A DNA stretch of 10,853 nt, from contig JALORT010000027.1 of NCBI GenBank assembly GCA_025458755.1, positions 1 to 10,853 of the forward strand, in the 5' to 3' direction. This document shows, piece by piece, positions 1 through 7,400 of this stretch. The notes beneath the pieces were generated by a model. It had not been told where the DNA came from. It saw only the letters and a program-made list of their open reading frames with translations, and made no database searches. Numbering within the stretch: position 1 is the stretch's first letter; every line of letters begins with the position of its first letter. Both the position numbers and the translations under genes were made by a program. The DNA is from Methylotetracoccus sp. Lineage in GTDB: Bacteria > Pseudomonadota > Gammaproteobacteria > Methylococcales > Methylococcaceae.

Positions 1-1311
1 GAGTACGCGCCCTATGGCAGCACGACGTACCAGGCCGTGCGCAGCCAGACGGAGACGGCGAAACGATATCGGTATACAGGGAAAGAGCGGGATGAGGAGA
101 GTGGGTTGTATTACCACGGGGCGAGGTACTACGCGGCGTGGTTGGGGAGGTGGACAAGCTGCGACCCTGCGGGGATTGCGGCCGGCCTCAACTTGTATGC
201 ATACGCATCCGGATCGCCAATCTCCAGAGTGGACCCAAACGGCCTTAAGGATAAGCCCCCCGCGCAACTGCACCTCATTGAGCAGACCAACATCGACACA
301 CACGCGACCAATAGCGGGTACTCCCAGGAAGAAACGATTCAGCGGTACACTAAAAACATGGCGGCGTGGTTTCACGAAAACCCGGACGACTACGAGGCCG
401 GGCATCACAAGGATACGCCGCAATGGAACTCGCCTCCCGGCGCAGCGCAGAAGATAGGGCCGCAGAACTGGCTCGCAAACAATCAGCAGTCCCAACAGGA
501 GGCGGCAGAACGCGCTGCCGCAGCTAACGCGGGTCAATATGTCCGCACGGCGCGCAAGCACACTGGTCCACCGGTCGCCAATCCGCCGGCCGCTCAATTG
601 CCCCGGGCCGTCAAGGACATCGCCGCGCAAGATCGGGCGCAGCTTTTGGCCAATGGTCGCCGCGATCCGGTGGCGCCCGCTCCCGCAGCGCCAGCGTCGC
701 CCGCGCTGCCGTCCGGTCAGTTGGAACTTCGTCTGGCAAATCCGCCAGCTGCACCAACTACCCCGCCAGCTGCCGCCCCCGCCCCAAGCGCCCCCGCCGA
801 GCCGTCGCCGAAACCGACAGCGCCTTCGGGCGTAGCGGCACCGGCTCCTGCCGCATCGGCTCCTTCCATAGCACCGAAGACTGCCACTCAAGCAGCGGGC
901 GGCTGGCGGGCTGGCGCGGCGGGTGCGGTTCGCAACTTTGCGCGTAACCCGCGAACCGTCGTCGCCGGCGCCGCGACTACGGCAGGTGGGGTGTTGTTGC
1001 GTGCATTCGTGCCCGGCGCCGCCGAAGTCACCGAAACAGTTGCGGCGGTGGGTGTGCGAGGGGCGGTGCGGCTGGCGGCTTCGGCGGGCGGCGAAGGCGC
1101 GCTGGTGGTGGGTTCTGCGGCCGTCGGCGCTGCCGTCGGCTATGGCATCGAAAAGGTATACCCCGGCTATACGCAGCACGCGGCGAACATTGGAAGCCGT
1201 GTGGAAGCAGCCACCGGAAGCACCGTCGGAGGCGGCATAGCGACAGTCGCCACCGTGTTGCCACTGGTTTGGGCGGGGACCAAGGCATTCGATCTCTTGA
1301 CCGGAAGATAG
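1..1311 (+). CDS. RHS/TcC-type toxin, C-terminal part (5' end outside window)
   Basis: The frame is open from base 1 to a TAG at 1309-1311, so the gene starts upstream; 436 residues are visible. Residues 1-82 are the end of an RHS-repeat-associated core: EYAPYGSTTY, then YRYTGKERDEESGLYYHGAR and WLGRWTSCDP, the wording typical of TcC subunits and SpvB/TcB-TcC fusions. In this family the RHS core builds a hollow shell around the toxic C-terminus and cleaves it off. The cleavage motif P-x4-D-P-x-G-L is intact at residues 73-82 (PISRVDPNGL). The remaining 354 residues are the variable effector region, which I do not recognise: a polar, Gln/Ala-rich part (83-222), a Pro/Ala/Ser-rich linker (about 223-295), then Gly/Ala-rich hydrophobic stretches near 319-340, 366-382 and 408-430. 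An internal GTG at 37 is not a believable start because the core motif begins before it. The nearby TcA genes support a TcC role; an RHS antibacterial toxin is the alternative. Confidence 0.88.
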   Translation, partial: EYAPYGSTTYQAVRSQTETAKRYRYTGKERDEESGLYYHGARYYAAWLGRWTSCDPAGIAAGLNLYAYASGSPISRVDPNGLKDKPPAQLHLIEQTNIDTHATNSGYSQEETIQRYTKNMAAWFHENPDDYEAGHHKDTPQWNSPPGAAQKIGPQNWLANNQQSQQEAAERAAAANAGQYVRTARKHTGPPVANPPAAQLPRAVKDIAAQDRAQLLANGRRDPVAPAPAAPASPALPSGQLELRLANPPAAPTTPPAAAPAPSAPAEPSPKPTAPSGVAAPAPAASAPSIAPKTATQAAGGWRAGAAGAVRNFARNPRTVVAGAATTAGGVLLRAFVPGAAEVTETVAAVGVRGAVRLAASAGGEGALVVGSAAVGAAVGYGIEKVYPGYTQHAANIGSRVEAATGSTVGGGIATVATVLPLVWAGTKAFDLLTGR

Positions 1312-1385
1312 TCAGTCATTTGCCTAATTAGAGTTCCAAGGAACCGTCAGGGGGGAAGGGAGGAAAGGGGCCAGGCTCTGAGAAC
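1312..1385. other. short spacer with purine-rich, possible mobile-element edge
   Basis: This gap separates the RHS stop codon from the RAYT remnant. It holds a purine-rich run (about 1350-1370) followed by GGGGCCAGGCTCTGAG (1367-1382), directly abutting the point where transposase similarity begins. Sequences of this flavour often border RAYT genes, so this may be a fused element end left by the deletion that removed the transposase N-terminus; that is inference. The transposase frame is open back to 1332 but the extra residues look unlike any transposase. I see no terminator with a T-tract and no convincing promoter. Confidence 0.3.
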
Positions 1386-1877
1386 TTGGTGAACAGATCG
1401 GCAGCAGTGCGTTATGGAGCGGTAATTCATGCATACTGCCTGATGGGCAAATATTACCACCTGCTGCTGGAGACACCGTCGGGCAACCTTTCGCAGATCA
1501 TGAGGCACATCAATGGCGCATATATCACGTATTTCAACGTCAAACGGAAGAGAGCCGGCCACCTGTTCCAGGGAAGATACAAGGCAATACTTGTCGAGGC
1601 AGATGAATATGCAGCAGAGCTTTCCCGCTACATACCCCATAACCCGGTTCGGGCGGGAATAGTCGCCAAACCGGAGGAATACAAGTGGTCCAGCTACCGG
1701 AGCTACGTCGGCCAAATCGAGGCGCCAAACTGGCTGAAGACGGACTTCATCCTTGGCTTTTTCGACAGTAAAGCCCCGGATGTGAAAAACAGCTATCGGA
1801 GTTTTGTGGAAGTCCTGCTGACGAGTGAATATGAAAATCCGTTGAAGGAAATGACGGGGACATCCATAAGTTTATAG
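1386..1877 (+). pseudogene. REP-associated (RAYT / IS200-like Y1) transposase remnant
   Basis: The 163-codon frame (TTG start; ATG at 1443 is the first ATG) matches the Y1_Tnp/RAYT family: VIHAYCLM, HLLLETPSGNLS, GHLFQGRYKAI, RYIPHNPVRAG and YKWSSYRSYVG occur in the usual order. These single-strand DNA nucleases mobilise or maintain REP hairpins. Three signs of decay are visible. The roughly 40-residue N-terminal part with the usual YHVxxRGN segment is absent. The catalytic HUH motif, normally NHYH, reads KYYH (residues 22-25), so the first metal-binding His is a Tyr. The C-terminus stops in the ENPLKEMTG segment, where relatives continue. The frame itself has no internal stop, so a gene caller would report it as intact. 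No good Shine-Dalgarno precedes the TTG. It sits between the toxin genes on the same strand, with a long hairpin 36 bp downstream. I read it as inactive; a repurposed short protein is a remote alternative. Confidence 0.8.
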
Positions 1878-1913
1878 ATATCATGACTTTTTTACGCTGG
1901 CTTGAGGGTGAGT

Positions 1914-1971
1914 GGGGACATTCCTCGGTTTTTCGGGTATCAAGTAGTCCGAGAAACCGAGGAATGTCTCC
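1914..1971. repeat. long inverted repeat (REP-like hairpin) downstream of the RAYT remnant
   Basis: Arms 1914-1936 and 1949-1971 pair over 23 bp without a bulge, with only two G-T wobbles (1916/1969 and 1932/1953), around a 12-base loop. The stem contains ACATTCCTCGGTTT and its complement. A shortened copy of the arm start, GGGGACATCC, lies at 1856-1865 at the 3' end of the transposase frame. RAYT transposases are known to act on hairpins beside their genes, so this is best read as their REP-type substrate or element end. No T-tract follows the stem, so it does not look like an intrinsic terminator, though such a stem could protect or attenuate mRNA. Confidence 0.75.
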
Positions 1972-2123
1972 CAACAATACCTTCAAGAAATGTGCGGAAT
2001 CGCTGACGCATCCGCGCTGAATAAAGACTTATACCCGTCGCACAACGAGGGCGACGTGCAGATCTCGGGAAACGATCCAATGATGAGATCCGCCACCGTT
2101 CGCAACTTAAGGAGATATTATCG
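1972..2123 (+). promoter_or_regulatory. leader region of the TcA genes with strong ribosome binding site
   Basis: This 152-bp stretch precedes the first TcA gene. AAGGAG at 2109-2114, nine bases before ATG 2124, is a strong Shine-Dalgarno and fixes the start. Two small dyads are present: CGTCGC/GCGACG (2036-2041 and 2051-2056, 9-base loop) and GATCTC/GAGATC (2061-2066 and 2085-2090). Either could be an operator or mRNA hairpin, but both are short enough to be chance. I see no convincing -35/-10 pair; TTATAC at 2029-2034 is the only -10-like string. A promoter here is inferred from the gap and the mobile-element remnant that separates these genes from the RHS gene. Confidence 0.4.
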
Positions 2124-4472
2124 ATGCAAGCTATTCATCCGATCCTGGCACTGAACCAGCAGGGCGCCGATATCGCCGACCTACATGCCGCCCTCGATAA
2201 ACTCGACTTTGGGGGTCCGATCACACCGCAGGAACGGGCCGAGAACCGCTTCGGCGAGGGCACGGCCGAATCCGTGCGACGGTTACAGGGCCAATTCGGC
2301 GTGCCTGCGGAGCGGCCGGGGGAAGTCGACCAGCAGACCGCCGACCTCATCAACGAGCGGCTCTTCGATCTGCAGGTGTTCCGCCTCGTCGAGGGCCGGG
2401 TCACCAACCGGGATGGCAGCGCAGTTGTAGGCAACCTGCTCTTCGCCTTCGACAGAGAGAATATCGGCGGTGCTTATCTTGGCTCGGCCAACACTAACAC
2501 CGACGGTGCTTACCGCATCTTTTACGATCCATCGCTCTATGCACGCCCAGGCGAAGGCGTGCTGAAGGTTAAAGATGTCATCGATCTGGTCGTCCAGGTT
2601 TACGACGCCGCCGGCGCGACCCTGGCCGAATCGCAGCCGCTGCACGATCCCGGGCAACGGGTTCGGGTCGATTTGCGGTTGGGCGATGTGCCGGCTCGTA
2701 AACCCCTCATCGTCCGCGGTCAGGTTGTGGATGCGAGCGGCCCACTGAACGACATTCAGGTCAGCGTCTTCGATCGCGATCTGTTCTTCCGGCGGGGTGG
2801 CGCAAACACAGGTCAGACATTGGGGAATGGGCCTACCAAGAGACTTCCAACCAAGAAAGAAGACGGATGGTTTGAATTCGCTTACGCAACGTCCGATTTT
2901 GCGGCCGGTGACGTTCCTCCAACAGAAGCCGATCCCACTCCCGACCTTGTTTTTGCTCTGAGCCAGGACGGGCAGCCACTGGAGAAGTTTCAAATTTTCC
3001 GGCTCCCCGATGGCCAAGAGTTGGCAGAGGAGACCTTGGTATCAGACGATGACCTGATTCTAGGGATCCAGGCACGCAAGGTGGAAGAGGTGCGCATCGT
3101 CATCGAGGGGGGCGAGCCCAAGCGAGAACTATCCGAATACGAGCGGCTGATTCAGGCCATCGAACCCTTGCTGCCTGAGCGGGCTCCCGCCGATGCGTCC
3201 GATGCCCGGCGCGAAGCCTTGGTGAACGCGGCAGTGCAGCTCTTCGACGAAGAGAAACACCGCGACATTTCATTTGTGGCGCGCGAGACAGGGTTCGGCC
3301 GGGCGCTGATCCAGGCGCTTGCCGCCGCGGTCCGGCTGGCGGCGGACCCCTTTCGGAGCGATCTGCCGGTATCCGTTTTTTACGGTTTGGTCCGCACCCG
3401 GGCCGCGTTCGATGTGTTGGCACTGGGTCGGCTTAGTACCGCTGAACTTTACGCGGGACTGAGGGAGGCCTCGTTAAATGATCCACCTATTATCCCCCCC
3501 TTCGAACCTGCGGACCGTCTTGATGAAACCGTGAGGTTCATCCGCGACATTCTTGCGCGCTACTTGCCGACCTATCGCCCGGCAGAGGGCGCGCCGTCGC
3601 TGGCGGATTTGGTCGGCACCGATCTGCCAAATTCCAACGACCAGGCCACACTATGGCGCACCTTTTCGGACCACGAAGGGACGCCCGCCGAGTTTTGGGA
3701 CAAACTGAAAAGCCAACCCGGATTCGACGACCCGAACAAGATCGCCAAGCTGCAATACAGCTTTCAATTGGGGCTGCTGGCGCAGAACAACATGGCGCTG
3801 ATAAACGCCATCCGCGACAGACGTCCGAATATAACGAGCATGCGCGAGCTGGCGTTCGAGCTGGATACGAAGGAAAAATGGAGCGCGCTGCTCGACGACC
3901 CGGACCTGGCGATCCCGATCCCGGAGGATGCGCCGGGCAAGCCCGAGGAGCGGAAGGCGAATTACGCGAGCAGCCTGGCCGGGGCTCTGCAGATTGCCCG
4001 CTCGACCGCAGCCGTAGCGAACATGGTCGCAAGCCTGCCGCAGACCCAACTCGCCGGCGTCCAGCCCGCCGTATCCCGATTCTTAACCGATGCGGTACGA
4101 TCAGCCGATTTCGACCTGGTCGCCGGTCGCATCGATGACCTTGTGGCCGAGCATGGTGAGCGTCTGCTGCAGGAGGTTGAAACAGCAGATCGTCCCATGG
4201 TGATCGACCAGGTCAAAAGGCTGCAGAGGCTTTTCCGATTAAGCACCGGTCCGGAGTCGATGAGGGCGCTGGTGGAGGCGGGTGTTGACTCGGCGCGGGA
4301 ACTCGCCGAACTCCCTCCCGAAATCGCCATGGAGATGCTGGGCGCGGTGCTGGATGAAGCCACGGTGCGACTGCTGCTCAACCGGGCCCGCAACATATGT
4401 GCAGCAGCCGTGCATCAATTTGTTTTTCTGAATGACGCGATCAACGGCGACATTCCGGGAGGTGCCGTATGA
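2124..4472 (+). CDS. TcA-related toxin subunit, N-terminal half (separate cistron)
   Basis: This 782-aa protein matches the N-terminal third of large TcA-related proteins. Residues 1-80 resemble a peptidoglycan-binding-like helical fold (ADLHAALDKL, then ESVRRLQGQFGVP and DQQTADLINERL). Residues 86-186 and about 194-325 are two transthyretin/carboxypeptidase-regulatory-like beta-sandwiches, each opening with a GxV-x-D/A-x-G strand (LVEGRVTNRDGSAV; IVRGQVVDASGPL) and containing FDRE or FDRD. From SEYERLIQAI (residue 337) to the end it is alpha-helical and TcA-like, including ITSMRELAFEL and the segment IPIPEDAPGKPEERKANYAS. No signal peptide or membrane segment is visible, as expected for Tc subunits. 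The start has a strong Shine-Dalgarno. The stop overlaps the next start as ATGA, so the two are co-translated and probably associate. It carries no VRP1 cysteine motif, neuraminidase-like or pore region; these are in the next gene. Function as an adaptor or outer shell is inferred. Confidence 0.8.
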   Translation: MQAIHPILALNQQGADIADLHAALDKLDFGGPITPQERAENRFGEGTAESVRRLQGQFGVPAERPGEVDQQTADLINERLFDLQVFRLVEGRVTNRDGSAVVGNLLFAFDRENIGGAYLGSANTNTDGAYRIFYDPSLYARPGEGVLKVKDVIDLVVQVYDAAGATLAESQPLHDPGQRVRVDLRLGDVPARKPLIVRGQVVDASGPLNDIQVSVFDRDLFFRRGGANTGQTLGNGPTKRLPTKKEDGWFEFAYATSDFAAGDVPPTEADPTPDLVFALSQDGQPLEKFQIFRLPDGQELAEETLVSDDDLILGIQARKVEEVRIVIEGGEPKRELSEYERLIQAIEPLLPERAPADASDARREALVNAAVQLFDEEKHRDISFVARETGFGRALIQALAAAVRLAADPFRSDLPVSVFYGLVRTRAAFDVLALGRLSTAELYAGLREASLNDPPIIPPFEPADRLDETVRFIRDILARYLPTYRPAEGAPSLADLVGTDLPNSNDQATLWRTFSDHEGTPAEFWDKLKSQPGFDDPNKIAKLQYSFQLGLLAQNNMALINAIRDRRPNITSMRELAFELDTKEKWSALLDDPDLAIPIPEDAPGKPEERKANYASSLAGALQIARSTAAVANMVASLPQTQLAGVQPAVSRFLTDAVRSADFDLVAGRIDDLVAEHGERLLQEVETADRPMVIDQVKRLQRLFRLSTGPESMRALVEAGVDSARELAELPPEIAMEMLGAVLDEATVRLLLNRARNICAAAVHQFVFLNDAINGDIPGGAV
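4457..4472 (+). promoter_or_regulatory. Shine-Dalgarno and ATGA stop/start overlap coupling the two TcA cistrons
   Basis: GGGAGGT (4457-4463) lies five bases before ATG 4469, and that ATG overlaps the upstream stop TGA (4470-4472). This arrangement supports translational coupling at near-equal stoichiometry and supports 4469 as a true start. It also argues against, but does not exclude, the two frames being one gene broken by a single-base sequencing error. Confidence 0.75.
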
Positions 4473-7400
4473 GCTCAAAGATACAAACAGAGATTCAGGA
4501 AGTGATTGCCAAAAACAGGCCGGACTATGCTTCGTTGTTCGGCTCGTTTGAGTTGTGCGATTGTGAGCACTGTCGCTCAATCTATAGCCCTGCGGCGTAT
4601 CTCGTTGACCTTTTGCAGTTCCTCGACCCGAAAATCCCGGGCGTCACGCCCTTGGACGTATTGATCGGAAACAGCAATAAAAAGTGGCCGGACGGAAAAC
4701 CGATCGTGGGGCGGCGCCCCGATCTGGCCCACATCCAGCTTTCGTGTGAGAACACCAACACCACCCTGCCCTACGTGGATCTGGTCAATGAGGTGCTGGA
4801 GAGCTACATTGCCTTCGAGCAGACGCTTCCGCTGCAAAAAACCGACGCAGGGGGCGCCCCGTTGAGCCCGCCGGTTCCCCTGCCGAACGAAAGCTCAGCC
4901 GGTGTCACCGCCGCCGAGTTGGCTGCCAATCCCGAGAACACGCGCGATCAGGCATACGAAGTGCTGGACGCAGCAGTATATCCGTTTATCTTGCCGTTCA
5001 ACCAGCCGATCACCGCACTGCGCCTCGCGCTGGAGCAGATGGGTACCAGTCGACATGAGGTGATGACTGTATTTGGCAAGAAGAGCGACGAGGCGGCCGG
5101 CTGCGCGCGGGATGTCGAGGCGCTTAAGATAGCCGAACGTGAATTCACCGTTCTGACAGGCGAGCAATTTGATGGAACACCGGCAACTCAATCCGTTTCG
5201 GACTATTATGGCTTCGAAATGCCAATGCCGCCGGCTGACACCGCCTGGATCGCCGGCGCCGTTCCCGCCGGCGCGCAGCAACATATCCTCAACGACACCT
5301 GGGTCTTTGCCGCTTTAAATCCACCGCCGGATTCCGGTGTCCTCACCCATGCATCCATGGTCACGGGCGGTTTGCATCAGCACTATTTCGATAAGGTGCC
5401 TGATGCGGTCAAACTGACGGTAGAGAAAGAGGATATATTGTTCAGCGAAATTTTCCTGGACCCCGCCAATCTGCCGCAGCAGATCATGCTCCAGTGGAGC
5501 GACGGAACCTGGGAGCATCGCGCCTATTGGGGGCCCAGCAAAACCCTGATTAAGCTGGGCGTCGAAGGCACGCCAAGCTGCCGCTACATGGGTCCACTGC
5601 CGGAGCCCGGCACGTGGCATCGTCTGGAGGTGCCGGCTTTTTTCGTAGGATTGGCTGATCGCGATCTTTCTGGCATGGCGTTCACACTCTTCGGCGGCGG
5701 GGCCACATGGGGCGCGGCGGGAAAGCGGTCGCCGTCTTGGGTCGAATGGCTGACCCATGTGCCGACTTTTCTGGCGAGAGCCGGCGTCACCTACATCGAG
5801 CTGATCGAACTGCTGCGTGTGCGCTACATCAATCCTGCACGGCCTCAAGGCGAGGCTCTATCGACCTTCGAGCGCATGCCCATCTCATACGGGGAGTTGT
5901 CCAGGCTCGTCGGGAACAACTTTGCCGATCCAAGTGCGCAAACGCTTAAGGCTTTAGCCGGTGCCGGAATGACGCTCAATGATGCGGCGGCCTGGGCTGA
6001 GGAGCACTTCGAACCTCTGGGCAAATTGATCGTGCTGGATGCGCCGGACTCGGCCTGCGATCTGGCGCTCACACGGTTGCAGCATCTTGACGGCACGCTG
6101 CTTGAAGAGGCCGAGCTGCATCGGCTGCACCGCTTTTTACGGCTTTGGTGCAAAATCGGCTGGAGCATGCCGGACGTGGAACGGGCCATGGTCGCGCTCC
6201 AGGCGCCCGACATCACACCGGCCCTCCTGCGCCAATTGGGTCAGATTGTCCAATTGCAGGCGATCTTGAAGCTCGCGCCGCAACAGATGCTCAGCTTCTG
6301 GGGTATCATTCCCGTAACAGGACCCGACGCCCTCTACGGCAAGCTATTCCTGAATAAAGCCGTGCGCGACATTGATCCTGAGTTCGCGCCGGTGGAGGGT
6401 GAATATCTATCCGCAGCCGATTTGAAGATCAACAATCATGTTCCGGCCCTGCTGGCCGGGCTCCGAACCCGCGCCGCCGATCTGGTAATGATCCGGGAAC
6501 ACAATGGATTGGCGGGCGATGCGGCGCCGCTGACCCTGGCGACCGCGACTGCCTTGTACCGTCATGTGACGCTGGCACGCGCTTTGAAAATAGCGGTAAA
6601 AGATCTGATCGCTCTTCTGACCTTATCCGGAGAGAGGCCGTTCAGCGCCCTGTCGGATTCTAACGGCGGCTTCAATGACATCGATCCGGCGCGGACAATC
6701 CGCTTCGTGCGGCTTGTCGACCGCGTCAAGCGGTCAGGCTTCGCTCCGGCCGTCCTGAGCTATCTGTTCAGCAATCAGGAAGATGATCCTTCCAACCTAT
6801 CCCCCGGCGATGCGTCAATCGATCTGTTGGTTTCGACTATCCGAGACGGTCTGGTCCGTATTGCCGCCGAAAATATTCCCGTCGACGACCCTATCGGTGA
6901 GGTAACACGCACAAAGTTGGGCCTGCTGTTCGAGGCCCACATCGTCGAGGAGATCACCGGGCTCATCGCCGGCACCCGGATCTTTACCGTACCGCTGACG
7001 AAGCTGCCGGCGGGGGTAGCGCTGCCTGAAGGCAAGGTCGCTTATGATGAAAAGGATAGTCATCTGCTGACGGCTGAAGGGTGGTTGATCGATACTGAAA
7101 AGGCTGCCCTCTTGGCTCTTTCAAGTGACGAAAACTATCAAAAGGCAATCAATTCCCTCTACAACCAGCCGCGTGAACTGCTCCATGAAACGCTGGTGAA
7201 TCGGCTAGGCTGGAAGACGGCCGAGGCGGATCTGAAAGCGTCGGTTTTGGAGCTGACTTCCTTCGATGCCGACGGCAACCCCGATCCAAAACGCGTCGCG
7301 GACAAGTTCAAGACCTTCATGGCTGGTGCGTTGTCCCATTTACGCAATGCCTTGGGGCGGGCTTTCGTGAAACAGACCCTGGCCGATGCGATGAACCTGG

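Noticed and set aside
14..457. 147-codon + strand frame in a second frame over the RHS core
   Set aside because: It is an Arg-rich out-of-frame product of the RHS core, which is clearly coded in frame 1.
1914..1971. Intrinsic (rho-independent) terminator
   Set aside because: The stem is strong but no T-tract follows on either strand, and an association with the RAYT remnant explains it better.
1347..1986. Antisense frames across the transposase and hairpin as a possible immunity gene
   Set aside because: They mirror the transposase coding sequence and the hairpin arms, lack recognisable domains, and are on the opposite strand from the toxin gene.
1990..2154. 54-codon + strand frame starting at ATG 1990 and overlapping the TcA start
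   Set aside because: It has no Shine-Dalgarno, no recognisable motif, runs through the strong ribosome binding site of the next gene and ends inside it.
2283..3017. 244-codon antisense frame inside the first TcA gene
   Set aside because: It lies wholly opposite a well-supported coding region with domain matches, has no recognisable motif, and such antisense frames are common in G+C-rich genes.
5315..5848. 177-codon antisense frame opposite the inserted beta domain
   Set aside because: The sense strand shows clear domain wording in the continuous TcA frame; the antisense product is unrecognisable.
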